Source: Commensalibacter communis (GTDB lineage: Bacteria; Pseudomonadota; Alphaproteobacteria; Acetobacterales; Acetobacteraceae). Taken from it: DNA of 64,000 nucleotides. The notes beneath the pieces were generated by a model. It ran no database searches. It worked only from the letters and a program-made list of their open reading frames with translations, and was not told the origin of the DNA. The position numbers and the translations under genes are program-made. Each line of letters begins with the position of its first letter. The first letter of the stretch is position 1. Location of the stretch: positions 62,001 to 126,000 of the forward strand of contig NZ_CAMXCM010000002.1 of assembly GCF_947179015.1 (NCBI RefSeq), written 5' to 3'. This document shows positions 37,254 to 46,395 of this stretch, in pieces.

Positions 37254-37979
37254 TTAATGTTTTGTAATTTTCTTGGGCAGACGAATTCGATTCAACAACC
37301 AAATTACCCCCAGCAAATCACGAATCCCAACCAACGCTCTGTTGAAATTCGTATATTTAGACACTCCATTTAATCGTTGTCGATGATGAACCTCGTGACA
37401 AACCAAAGGTACTCCGTAATGCCCCAATAAAGCAGGCAAAAAACGGTGTAGCCCTTCAAAATGTGGTAATTTCACAAAATCATCTCTAAGAAATAACTTC
37501 ATTGGCGCGCCAGTATCTACACAACCATCTTTGAGTAAATTACGTCGCAAGCCATTGGCAAAAGTCGTTGCAAAACGACGAGAAATATTATCATTTCTCT
37601 TTAACCGAACCCCAACCACCAAAGGCTCTCGCCCTTTATGTTGCTGGGACTTTTCCCACATGGAAATTATTTCTTTGGGATCATCTTGCCCATCCCCATC
37701 CATTGTTGCAATCCACTGACCTTGTGCCGCAGCAATAGCAGTTAGTAAAGCACCAGATTTTCCACAACGTTGACTATGAGACAAAATTACCAAAGAAGGT
37801 AAAAAACTATTTTTAACTTCTATCAGTTGATTTAAGGTTTGATCTGTACTTCCATCATCAACAAAAATCACTTCACATTCAGGAAGCTTTGGAAGCACAT
37901 CCGCTATTTCCCGACATACAGGAAAAATATTTTCCGCCTCGTTTAAAACCGTAACGACTATTGAAATTACACTGGCCAT
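37254..37979 (-). CDS. Family 2 glycosyltransferase (DPM1/ArnC-like)
   Basis: This 241-residue cytoplasmic enzyme has SIVVTVLNEAENIFPVCREI at the start, VIFVDDGSTDQT with the first Asp pair, and MDGDGQDDPKEI with the DxD-like metal site. There is no C-terminal membrane helix pair. Dolichol/undecaprenyl-phosphate sugar synthases have this layout. It lies 18 bases upstream of the ArnT-like gene, so it probably makes its donor. The downstream border of the atp operon is about 25 bases away, so the same transcript may continue. Confidence 0.82.
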   Translation of the reverse strand: MASVISIVVTVLNEAENIFPVCREIADVLPKLPECEVIFVDDGSTDQTLNQLIEVKNSFLPSLVILSHSQRCGKSGALLTAIAAAQGQWIATMDGDGQDDPKEIISMWEKSQQHKGREPLVVGVRLKRNDNISRRFATTFANGLRRNLLKDGCVDTGAPMKLFLRDDFVKLPHFEGLHRFLPALLGHYGVPLVCHEVHHRQRLNGVSKYTNFNRALVGIRDLLGVIWLLNRIRLPKKITKH

Positions 37980-38003
37980 TGGACCCTAACGAGACGAAAA
38001 AAA

Positions 38004-38510
38004 TTAAGCAACGTGACGATCTGCAGCAAGAGCTTTTGGTAAGTCAGCAATTGCATTGTCAATCAAAGAACTATCTTTTTCTTCTGTTAATACAGAAGAA
38101 ATCACTTCATAAGCAGCCTTGACCGCAATATCAGCTGCCTCACGACGAACCGTATTAATCGCTTCTTGCTCAGATGCTGCTAAGCGAAGGCGAACCAGCT
38201 CTTCGTGGCGGTGAGCAGCGGCGTCAGCTTCTTTTTTAGCATTCTCAGCAATACGCTCTGCAGCCTCTTTGGAAGCAGCCAGCATTTTTTCAGCTTCAAG
38301 CTTTGCAGCTTCATGCTCTTTCTGAGCAGCTGTATAAATCTCTTCAGCCTCACGACGTAGACGGCTAGCTTCTTCAAGTTCTTGTCTGACTTGGTTTGTT
38401 CTGTTATCCATAGCCGCAGCCAAAGGACGCCATATTTTTTTACCAAAAAAGACAAAAAACAAAACAAAAGCAAGCGCAGACCAAAATCGAGGGTCGTTTA
38501 ATAAATCCAT
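38004..38510 (-). CDS. atpF: ATP synthase F0 subunit b
   Basis: This 168-residue stator protein has one N-terminal membrane span (FWSALAFVLFFVFFGKKIW) followed by a long alanine/glutamate-rich helix for dimer formation. It comes last in the F0 operon, after b'. The order a-c-b'-b is the usual one in alphaproteobacteria, whose F0 genes are separate from the F1 genes. F1 genes are not in the window. Confidence 0.93.
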   Translation of the reverse strand: MDLLNDPRFWSALAFVLFFVFFGKKIWRPLAAAMDNRTNQVRQELEEASRLRREAEEIYTAAQKEHEAAKLEAEKMLAASKEAAERIAENAKKEADAAAHRHEELVRLRLAASEQEAINTVRREAADIAVKAAYEVISSVLTEEKDSSLIDNAIADLPKALAADRHVA

Positions 38511-38524
38511 TTTCTCTCTGCCTA

Positions 38525-39133
38525 CTAAGACTTTGCTGTCAAAACTTGTTGCACGGTCTTATTAATGAGATCGCCTTGGACGTCCTCTTTTAACAATTGT
38601 TTCAACAAACTTTGTGCGACATCTTTCGCCATTTGATCAACTTGTTTCAAAGCACCATTACGCGCTTCAACAATACGAGTTTCTGCTTCACGTGTTTCAT
38701 TGTCAAGACGAGCTTGCAATTCTTGCATTTGTTTCGCAGATGAAACCCTTGTTTCTTGGATAATTGAATCGATTTTTGCTTGTGCTTCTGCTGCTGCTTC
38801 ACTGCGTGTTTTATTTAACGCTTCTACAGCTTTATCTGCCTGAGCTTTTGCTTGCCTAGCAGAATCCATATCCCCATCAATTTTTGAACGGCGATTATGA
38901 ATAACTTGTTCAATCTGTGGAATAGAAAAGTATTTTACAGCAAGAAATAAACAAAAAAAGATGATTAAAACCCAGATAACCTGAGCCATAACCAACGGGT
39001 TCTTAAAATCCATCTGGGGCATGCCAGCAGCCATGGCATTCGTGGACAAAGCAGGCGCCAACAATATGCTAAGCGCCCCCCCAGCCACGAGAGACGCCAC
39101 CAGACGGGAAAAGCGGGCTGAAAAGCGTCTCAC
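38525..39133 (-). CDS. atpX: ATP synthase F0 subunit b' (second stator subunit)
   Basis: This 202-residue b' subunit has an N-terminal extension (about residues 1-36) that looks like a cleavable signal sequence ending in AMAAG. The b'-type span (VMAQVIWVLIIFFCLFLAV) and a long charged helix follow. It forms a heterodimeric peripheral stalk with b. The name atpX follows phototrophic alphaproteobacteria; others use atpG or atpF'. The leader-like extension occurs in some acetic acid bacteria and is worth comparison. Confidence 0.88.
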   Translation of the reverse strand: MRRFSARFSRLVASLVAGGALSILLAPALSTNAMAAGMPQMDFKNPLVMAQVIWVLIIFFCLFLAVKYFSIPQIEQVIHNRRSKIDGDMDSARQAKAQADKAVEALNKTRSEAAAEAQAKIDSIIQETRVSSAKQMQELQARLDNETREAETRIVEARNGALKQVDQMAKDVAQSLLKQLLKEDVQGDLINKTVQQVLTAKS

Positions 39134-39146
39134 GTAAAGACCCCCC

Positions 39147-39380
39147 TTACATAAAGAGAATAAGGAAAGCGATCAGTAGTGCATAAAGCGCAACAGCTTC
39201 CGTGAGAGCAAATCCCAACATACCCAAACCAAATACGTGAGGGCGAGAAGCTGGATTGCGAGCAATACTGCTGACGAGGGTTGCAAAAATATTACCAATA
39301 CCGATACCAACACCAGACAATGCGATAACAGCTAAACCAGCACCAATTTGTTTTGCGGCTGTAATAAGGGTAAGATCCAT
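39147..39380 (-). CDS. atpE: ATP synthase F0 subunit c
   Basis: This 77-residue rotor proteolipid has two helices, a Gly-rich first one (GAGLAVIALSGVGIGIGNIF) and a second with LTEAVALYALLIAFLI, in which the glutamate is the proton-carrying carboxylate. The loop ARNPASRP contains the conserved RxP/RNP loop. The length is normal. Confidence 0.97.
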   Translation of the reverse strand: MDLTLITAAKQIGAGLAVIALSGVGIGIGNIFATLVSSIARNPASRPHVFGLGMLGFALTEAVALYALLIAFLILFM

Positions 39381-39434
39381 TTGATTTCTTTCCTTGATAC
39401 TAAAAAAATAAATAAAGTTAATACGAAACTGAAG

Positions 39435-40181
39435 TTAATGCTCTATTGCTTCTTGTAAATACATACAAGTCAAAATTGCAAAAACATAGGCTTGTAATGC
39501 ACCCACCAATAATTCAAGTGCAATCAACGCCACATTCAACAAAATAGGGAGAATCCCCAACGGGCCACCCAATGCCAATCCCAATCCTGTGGCTAACAAA
39601 ATTGTAAAACCAGCAAACATTTCTAACATTACGTGTCCAGCAACCATGTTCGCAAACAAACGAATTGATAAGCTGATTGGTCTAGACAAATAAGATAGAA
39701 TTTCAATAGGAACAAGCAAAGGTGCCATTGCAATCGGCGCCCCTGCAGGCATAAAGTGAGCAAAAAACTTCAATCCTTGGTTTTTTAACGAAACAAGAAT
39801 TGATAAAACAAACACCATCAAAGCCAACGTTACAGTCACAACAATGTGACTAGTAAAAGCAAAAGAGAATGGCAAAAGTCCCAAATAGTTACCTGTTAAT
39901 ATAAAAAAGAACAGTGCAAATATAAAGGGGAAGAATCCTTTCCCTTTGGCGCCCATCGTTCCAATAGCCATACCATGAATAAATTCATAGCACATCTCGG
40001 TCGCGCTCTGATAACGACCAGGCACAACCGCCTTTTGACGCATTCCGAAATAAATCGCTACAGGAACAATAATTGCTGCAATGACCATCATTAATTCGGA
40101 CTGAGTAAAATAAACACCCAATCCACCAAAGACTTCATGCAATTCAAATTGACCGAGTGCGTCTATCTTGTGACCGGCCAC
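39435..40181 (-). CDS. atpB: ATP synthase F0 subunit a
   Basis: This 248-residue stator channel has the essential arginine in SISLSIRLFANMVAGHVML (about residue 176) and the late ELLVGALQAYVFAILTCMYL, with the proton-path Gln and Glu residues. It is the second gene of the F0 operon and its spacing from atpE is 54 bases, room for a ribosome binding site. Confidence 0.96.
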   Translation of the reverse strand: MAGHKIDALGQFELHEVFGGLGVYFTQSELMMVIAAIIVPVAIYFGMRQKAVVPGRYQSATEMCYEFIHGMAIGTMGAKGKGFFPFIFALFFFILTGNYLGLLPFSFAFTSHIVVTVTLALMVFVLSILVSLKNQGLKFFAHFMPAGAPIAMAPLLVPIEILSYLSRPISLSIRLFANMVAGHVMLEMFAGFTILLATGLGLALGGPLGILPILLNVALIALELLVGALQAYVFAILTCMYLQEAIEH

Positions 40182-40227
40182 TATTTTTCTCCCAACACCA
40201 AATCGAATCTCTTACAAAGCAACAAAA

Positions 40228-40575
40228 TCATTTTGACTTTATATCACCAGGTTTAACAATACGCCAGACATTAAGCACCCCCGCACCCATTCCTAAAACT
40301 GAAAATATGATAATAAATAATGGACGAGTTGATAACCAATAGTCCAATCCATATCCAATCATAACCCCAACTAAGAAAGCAGAGAAAAGCTCTACTCCTG
40401 ACCTTAAAACGAACTTCCATAAATCATTATCGCCCTCATAAGATTGAGAGTGATCCTGCTTTTTCGAAGGATTCAATCGTGATTCAAAATCTTGTAATTT
40501 CTTATCAAAAGAATCGAGCTGTTTCTTTTTTGCATCTTCTTCCAAAGATACCCCCTCCTCTTTCTTCAAATCCAT
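40228..40575 (-). CDS. atpI: AtpZ/AtpI family assembly protein
   Basis: This 115-residue protein has an N-terminal polar, Lys-rich part (to about residue 45) and two membrane spans (SGVELFSAFLVGVMIGYGLDYWL and FIIIFSVLGMGAGVLNVWRIV, each quoted in part). AtpI/AtpZ proteins help assemble the c-ring or carry Mg/Ca. It is the first gene of the operon, followed by atpB-atpE-atpX-atpF. Confidence 0.88.
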   Translation of the reverse strand: MDLKKEEGVSLEEDAKKKQLDSFDKKLQDFESRLNPSKKQDHSQSYEGDNDLWKFVLRSGVELFSAFLVGVMIGYGLDYWLSTRPLFIIIFSVLGMGAGVLNVWRIVKPGDIKSK

Positions 40576-40723
40576 GACAAGTTAACTCAGTTCGTAAAAA
40601 AGACTATTTACGCAAGAAAGGCAATATTTTTTTTATATTTCTCACAGCTAATTCATCACATTTGCAAATCGGCAACTACTTGGAATATTATTTAAAGAAT
40701 ATTAACACAGCAATCTACTCTTT

Positions 40724-40873
40724 ATGGATGAAAAACCTGTACAATTCCAAATGACGAATTTTAAACTATTAGACCTTTATTTACATTCATTGATGAATAA
40801 AGAAATTGCTGATTACTGGTACGATGAAAGTATCGTTACGATGGAAGAATTATCCATTATCATCCTATGCTGA
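40724..40873 (+). CDS. Possible small protein (49 residues), unknown
   Basis: This short frame starts with ATG 40724 and stops at TGA 40871-40873. The product is acidic with hydrophobic runs (NFKLLDLYLHSLMNKEIADYW, quoted in part) and looks more like protein than random translation. It has no ribosome binding site before the ATG. It lies between the divergent atpI promoter and the end of the convergent 256-residue protein gene. It may also be the remnant of a longer gene. I cannot name a family. Confidence 0.3.
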   Translation: MDEKPVQFQMTNFKLLDLYLHSLMNKEIADYWYDESIVTMEELSIIILC

Positions 40874-40977
40874 TAATTTAATTCCTGCCTTGCATCAAAT
40901 AATCGTTTCTATATTGCCTTTTATTCACAAATTAATCCGAATTTTAACCATTTAAAGATTCGGATTAAATAAAAAAC

Positions 40978-41748
40978 CTATTGCGGAATATAATCATAAG
41001 CTGGGCTACCAGCAGGAGCACCAAAAGGGGGTGCGTTAATTTGTAATAATTCAACCATACGATCTTTTGTTTGACCAATGAGGCGAGCTTGCAATGCTTT
41101 ACCCATAGACGTAAAGCTACCCATTCCTCGAACAAACAAAGAAACACCTGGTTGCAAATCAAACCCTAGCTTTCCAATATCTGAGGGACGAATATAAACG
41201 ACGGTGCCATCCTTCAACACAACACCCATTACTTGTCCTTGCAAATTATGCAGTAATTGCGAGATTTGTCCTTGTACAAATAAATCAGGCCCTGTAATTG
41301 GTACTGGCGAGAACCCTGCCTCTGGACTATCTTCTTGGACTGTTAAACCTTTTTGATTTTCAATCAAAAAGGCTTGTAACAAAGGCAAATGTCGTGCTTT
41401 TAATCCGCGAATAGTAACTTCTTGTCCTGGACGAACAAATGTTTTAACAGCTTCACCAAACATTGTGGAAAACATAATTTGAGTACCATCATTCAATAAC
41501 AACCCTCCTAAATTCCCATAAGGTGTTGGTAAATATTGTTTGACGTTTCCTTTAATCGCTGGCAACACCGATAAATCCATTATATCGACCGAGGAATTTT
41601 GGGTATTGCCAGATGATGTATTAGAAACTGGCTCTTTTTTGTGTATTTTTGCCCTGGCATTATCAATATGTGTCACCATTAACATTGTTCCCATCAAAAG
41701 ATAGGACACAGCTTGTAACCATTTATTTTTTTCTATATTAGAAAACAT
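40978..41748 (-). CDS. Exported protein with two tandem OB-like repeats
   Basis: This 256-residue protein has a weak signal-type segment (VSYLLMGTMLMVTHIDNARA, residues 12-31), then a Ser/Asn/Lys-rich linker. Two similar repeats follow. The first has GGLLLNDGTQIMF, VRPGQEVTIRG and LLQAFLIE. The second has MGVVLKDGTVVYI, LQPGVSLFVRG and ALQARLIG. Each repeat looks like a small beta-barrel. A Pro/Gly-rich tail closes it. ATG 41748 is preceded by GAGAAGATAAAG, whereas a start at 41814 would add an odd extension. Function unknown; periplasmic location is inferred. Confidence 0.65.
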   Translation of the reverse strand: MFSNIEKNKWLQAVSYLLMGTMLMVTHIDNARAKIHKKEPVSNTSSGNTQNSSVDIMDLSVLPAIKGNVKQYLPTPYGNLGGLLLNDGTQIMFSTMFGEAVKTFVRPGQEVTIRGLKARHLPLLQAFLIENQKGLTVQEDSPEAGFSPVPITGPDLFVQGQISQLLHNLQGQVMGVVLKDGTVVYIRPSDIGKLGFDLQPGVSLFVRGMGSFTSMGKALQARLIGQTKDRMVELLQINAPPFGAPAGSPAYDYIPQ

Positions 41749-41974
41749 CTTTATCTTCTCAAATTCAAACACTTCAAAAGAGTATAATAGCCATATATTA
41801 ATCTGTTTATACAATATATTCGTAATTTGTTTATAAAATATATTTATTTATAGGATTATATACATACATATTCATAGACTTTACCAAAAAATCAGTAAAT
41901 ATTGAAATAAATCAATTATTCAACAGCTTACTTCAATTAATTCATTTACCACTTAAATCTAGGCATCAATAGTA

Positions 41975-43456
41975 ATGGCATCGACTTTATTAAAACAGAA
42001 AAACAATGCCTTTTCAGTTGTTTTATTTATCGAGCTTTGGGAACGCTTTGGCTATTACGGTATGCAAAGTATATTGGCATTGTTCCTCAGCCAACATATG
42101 AAATTCAGTGATTATGATGCCAATCTCTTAATCGCAGCTTTTGGTACGATGACTTATGCTGCCCCTGCCCTTGGGGGGTGGATTGGAGATAAGATCTTAG
42201 GCAACCAAAGAGCCATGTTATATGGCAGTATTATCCTTGCCTTGGGGTATTTGCTTTTGGCTTCTGCCATGCATTATACAGGCGGCATTTATATTACCAT
42301 GGCGATCATCAGCACCGGGAATGGTTTATTTAAACCCAATGCTGCCACGCTGGTTCGACGTATTTATGAGGATGATGATAGTCAACTGGATGTTGCTTTC
42401 ACACTTTATTATATGGCTGTGAATGTTGGCTCAACGGTTTCAATGTTATTATGCCCGTATTTAAAAGATCACTATGGATGGGATGCTGCGTTTATCGCCT
42501 GTTTTGTTGGATTATTATTGGGGATTATTAATTATTCATTGACCAAAAAAAAGCTTGTTTCTTATGTATCTTCGAAAGATCAACAACCGATCTCTGCCTC
42601 TATCTTAACCTATATCTTTTTAGGGATCATTGCTTCTATTGCTTTAATCACCGTGATTATCACGTTTCCAAAGGTGGCTCAATGGTGCGTGATTGGCGCT
42701 GCGATCCTAATCTTAGCATTATGGGTGCAGATGTACTTTAAAATTGATTCCACCTATCGTTCAGGTCTTAGGATTGTCTATTTATTGACCTTTGAAGGCA
42801 TGCTCTATTATGTATTTTATCAACAAATGTCAACCTCCCTGACCTTTTTTGCACTACGTAATGTGGATTTGTCGTTTTCAATTGGATCTTACCATTTATT
42901 CAACTGGTCACCAGGACAGTTTCAGGCCTTAAATCCGATCTGGATCATGCTCCTTAGCCCGATCTTGGCTAAACTTTATGCAACTCTTGGGCGTAAACAA
43001 AAAGATTTTTCGATTGCCACTAAATTTATCGCTGGCTTTTTCTTTGTCGCTGTTGGATTTTTTATTTGGTGGATGGCATGTGTTTATACTCAAACACCAC
43101 ATGTATCCTCTTGGGTAATGGTGGGTGGTTATTTCTTTTTATCTTTGGGGGAGTTATTAACTAGTGGCTTGGGTCTTGCCGTTGTAGCACGTTATGTTCC
43201 TGCATCTATTAATGGATTTATGACGGGCTCTTATTTGATGGTATCAGGGGTTGCAATGTATATTGGTGGAATTATTGCCAATATTGCTGCGCCACCAGAC
43301 ATGAATAATCTTAGTTCTGAAAAAACATTAATTATTTACCAAGGATTATTTTTAAACTTATTGTGTTTGGCCGGGATTGCTTTGGTAATTCTATTATTAT
43401 TCCTGCCCATATTACGAAAATGGAACAAACAATATAAACAGGATATGTTGAGATAA
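41975..43456 (+). CDS. Proton-dependent oligopeptide transporter (POT/PTR, DtpA-like)
   Basis: This 493-residue major-facilitator protein takes up di- and tripeptides with protons. ELWERFGYYGMQSILALFLS near the N-terminus carries the ExxERFxYY motif that binds proton and peptide. Further motifs are GGWIGDKILGNQRAMLYGS (MFS loop), and NVGSTVSMLLCPYLKDHYGW. About 14 membrane spans are visible. The length is typical for bacterial DtpA/YdgR. It stands alone, with a convergent MATE gene downstream. Confidence 0.92.
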   Translation: MASTLLKQKNNAFSVVLFIELWERFGYYGMQSILALFLSQHMKFSDYDANLLIAAFGTMTYAAPALGGWIGDKILGNQRAMLYGSIILALGYLLLASAMHYTGGIYITMAIISTGNGLFKPNAATLVRRIYEDDDSQLDVAFTLYYMAVNVGSTVSMLLCPYLKDHYGWDAAFIACFVGLLLGIINYSLTKKKLVSYVSSKDQQPISASILTYIFLGIIASIALITVIITFPKVAQWCVIGAAILILALWVQMYFKIDSTYRSGLRIVYLLTFEGMLYYVFYQQMSTSLTFFALRNVDLSFSIGSYHLFNWSPGQFQALNPIWIMLLSPILAKLYATLGRKQKDFSIATKFIAGFFFVAVGFFIWWMACVYTQTPHVSSWVMVGGYFFLSLGELLTSGLGLAVVARYVPASINGFMTGSYLMVSGVAMYIGGIIANIAAPPDMNNLSSEKTLIIYQGLFLNLLCLAGIALVILLLFLPILRKWNKQYKQDMLR

Positions 43457-43486
43457 TAAAAAAACATTTACTAAATATGAATTAAA

Positions 43487-44842
43487 TTATATCGGTTTAT
43501 CCATTCGGATTGTTTTCATCAGATAGAATGTGCAACAAACCGCCATAATCCCAAAAGGAACAACCCCCAAGGACTGTCCAATTAATACTCCTTGAGGACC
43601 ATAAGACGCACCATAAATCACAAAAGGTATCGTCCCCAAAGTTGCCCGACCCCAATTAAAAAAGGTAGCTAACAAAGGATATCCAAGATTATTAAACGCC
43701 GTATTCGAAACAAATAGCATCCCTAAAAACAAATTGTTAATAATAACCCAATTGCAAAATAAACGCATCAATGCCTCACCCTCTGCTTTTAAGGCAAACA
43801 TTTTTACAAACAGATCTTGACCGATATAAAAAATCCCCCAAGCGCAAAAAACACATAAACAAACGAGTTTTAAAGAGACAACCAGCGTTTCCTGCATACG
43901 CTCCCTAAGCCCAGCACCGAAATTCTGTGAAATGATAGGCCCAACCGATCCCGTTAGCGCAAATACAAAGGCAAATGCTACGGGGATCATACGATCAATA
44001 GCTGTTTGACCAGAAATGGCATCACTATTAAAATTTGACATCGTGTGAATGACAAATAATCCACCCACAGGGGTTGCTAAATTCGTTAAAATTGCAGGGA
44101 AAGAAATTTTTAAAACTTTAAACGAATCAGAAAATATATCATCCCAATGCGGTTGTTCTATTAATTCATAACGTTTTAAACTGTAAAACCCCAACAAAGC
44201 CACGCCTAATCGAGAGCAAATTGTACTAATTGCTGCCCCTTCTAAGCCTAAATTAAAAACGAGAATGAATATAGGATCTAAAATTCCTGCTATGAAGGCA
44301 CCAATGATTGTCACATTCATTGAGCGTTTGGCATCCCCCACAGCCCTTAAAAGACCTGATAACACCATGCCCAGCGCAATTAAAAATAAAAATGGCGAAA
44401 CAATCATCACAAAATGACTAGCTTGATTTAAAACGGCACCTCTAGCACCTAAAAGATATAAAATTTCACGATTAAAAATTGCTACTAATAACCCAATAAT
44501 AATCATTAGAAAGGTTGTGAATATTATAAAAGATGTCACCATTTTCTTGGCACGTTCTGGTTGACCCGACCCAATTAATCGTGCCGTAATGACGACGGCA
44601 CCAATAGACATGCCAATACAAATGCCCATTTGTAAAAATCCAATCGCATTTGCAAAGCCTATCGCCGCTGTATAATGAGAATTACCTAACCTAGAAATAT
44701 AAAAAAGATTTAAAAAATCAACAAGGAATACAGCCATTAATCCAACCGTACCCGTTCCAGCCATGACAACCACATGTCGCATGATGGAGCCCTCACAAAA
44801 ACGCGGTTTGTGAAACGCTTTTGTACCAGCAGACATCTTCAT
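43487..44842 (-). CDS. MATE family efflux transporter
   Basis: This 451-residue antiporter has 12 membrane spans in two halves. Typical MATE segments are VDFLNLFYISRLGNSHYTAA near the N-terminus and VGGLFVIHTMSNFNSDAISG in the second half, with GPIISQNFGAGLRERM as the second half's conserved loop. The ATG 44842 has AAGG at a 13-base distance, so the start is not certain, and ATG 44836 is possible. MATE pumps export cationic drugs or metabolites in exchange for Na+ or H+. Confidence 0.88.
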   Translation of the reverse strand: MKMSAGTKAFHKPRFCEGSIMRHVVVMAGTGTVGLMAVFLVDFLNLFYISRLGNSHYTAAIGFANAIGFLQMGICIGMSIGAVVITARLIGSGQPERAKKMVTSFIIFTTFLMIIIGLLVAIFNREILYLLGARGAVLNQASHFVMIVSPFLFLIALGMVLSGLLRAVGDAKRSMNVTIIGAFIAGILDPIFILVFNLGLEGAAISTICSRLGVALLGFYSLKRYELIEQPHWDDIFSDSFKVLKISFPAILTNLATPVGGLFVIHTMSNFNSDAISGQTAIDRMIPVAFAFVFALTGSVGPIISQNFGAGLRERMQETLVVSLKLVCLCVFCAWGIFYIGQDLFVKMFALKAEGEALMRLFCNWVIINNLFLGMLFVSNTAFNNLGYPLLATFFNWGRATLGTIPFVIYGASYGPQGVLIGQSLGVVPFGIMAVCCTFYLMKTIRMDKPI

Positions 44843-45300
44843 CGTTATCAAACAACCTTATTCAAGAAAATATATAATAAATCGCCACAACTGTATCAGC
44901 TTTTAAGAATAATGATGATCTTTTTTTTCAAGAATATACTTTAATAACAACCACTGATAATCTTAAAATTTATAACTAAGATATAAAATAATCATCAAAA
45001 ATTATATGTTGTTTACAGATATATCCTTTATTGACTTAATCTTATCATTTTTTTCTTTATGTTTTTACGCTCATAAGAAAAAATAAAAGAGGTTATTGAT
45101 TATTCCTGTAAAATTAGTAGCAGGATAGACATCATTTGCCTCTTTATCCCAATCGAAACATACAATATCCAACATTTATTTATATTAGCTTTTTTTAAGC
45201 AAAATACACACAACCTTAAAAAAGCTATTTTAGCTCGGAATTATTTAACTTCAGAAACAAAAGCAATCAAGTCTACTCTTTTTATATTTTCACCTTATAA
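44843..45300. other. Intergenic region with two inverted repeats
   Basis: This is 458 AT-rich bases with no credible coding frame. At 45086-45145 AAAGAGG and CCTCTTT enclose CCTG...CAGG, a nested fold of about 60 bases. At 45186-45227 TAGCTTTTTTTAAG and CTTAAAAAAGCTA pair with a one-base bulge. They could be a small RNA with hairpins, or terminators for the minus-strand SDR gene upstream of this region. Confidence 0.4.
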
Positions 45301-46104
45301 TTAGCGTTTATGTTTTTTCTCTAAATAGGGTAAGTAAAATTTTTCTAACCAAGTTACAGGTAATAAATCGAGCATTCTGGTCAATATAAACATCCACATT
45401 GGAAATATAATGCGCCTTTTTTTATTCAACACGCCTCTTACAATTAATTTTGCTGCTCGATCTGCACTCATTAATCCTGGCATGGTAAATTTATGATTAA
45501 CCGTCATTGGGGTGCGAATAAACCCACAACAAACGCTCGATAAATAAATTCCTAAATTTTCCAAAGACCCACCGCTTGAAACCATAAATCGATCTACTGC
45601 CGATTTTGATGCACAATAAGAAGGCGCCCAAGCGGAATTCACAAACCCTGCCACCGATGCAACCGCAGCAATCCTGCCACGAATATTTTCTGAATTACGG
45701 TTTTGTTGGCGCATGACTTCAATGGCTGGCAAGACTGTATTTAAAACGCCATCAATATTCGTTCGCATAATTTGACGAACTTTATCAGAGCTTTCAGGCA
45801 ATGTATGTTGAGAGGTTGTATCCGCTGTTCCAATCGAAACCCCTGCACAAGCAAACACAAAATCCAAATGACCGACAGAATAAATCCATTCTTCCATTCC
45901 TTGCTGATCGCAAACATCCAGGATTTTCATCTCTACAACAGCCCCTAAAGATCTACATTCATCGGCAATTTTTGTTAATGCTGTATGATTTCTTCCTCCT
46001 AAAAATAAACATACATTCGGGGCAGCAAGAGTTGCTGCCACCGCACGACCTATCCCAGAAGAAGCCCCTGTAATCAATATTGAATTCAATTGTATATTGC
46101 GCAT
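45301..46104 (-). CDS. Short-chain dehydrogenase/reductase
   Basis: This 267-residue enzyme has ITGASSGIGRAVAATL at the N-terminus (nucleotide loop), a DFVFACAGVS (NAG-like) strand, the catalytic Ser in AAVASVAGF, and YCASKSAVDRF with Tyr and Lys. The C-terminal extension, ARAA...PYLEKKHKR-like, is basic. I used ATG 46104; two alternative in-frame starts upstream (46113 and 46146) have no better ribosome binding site. It has the look of a general reductase of lipid or polyol substrates. It is divergent from the MFS gene. Confidence 0.78.
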   Translation of the reverse strand: MRNIQLNSILITGASSGIGRAVAATLAAPNVCLFLGGRNHTALTKIADECRSLGAVVEMKILDVCDQQGMEEWIYSVGHLDFVFACAGVSIGTADTTSQHTLPESSDKVRQIMRTNIDGVLNTVLPAIEVMRQQNRNSENIRGRIAAVASVAGFVNSAWAPSYCASKSAVDRFMVSSGGSLENLGIYLSSVCCGFIRTPMTVNHKFTMPGLMSADRAAKLIVRGVLNKKRRIIFPMWMFILTRMLDLLPVTWLEKFYLPYLEKKHKR

Positions 46105-46395
46105 AATGACCATTTTAAAAACATTAAATATAATGCGAATATACAATATATTCTCTAGTTTTTAGCATAGAAAATAAGACGATAATAAGCTTATCTATCA
46201 AAAATTTCTGGCATGAGTAACATACAAACCAAGCAATAATATTACATATATATTGATCTGTTTAAAATAATTACAATAGAAATGCCGCAACACTGAAATA
46301 ACAAACTAGCATAGTTGTGATTTGCTGGAAAATTTAAAACTATCTAACGTGAAATTTCGTTTCGAATTAGCCCTATCAAATCAAAGGATAAATCT

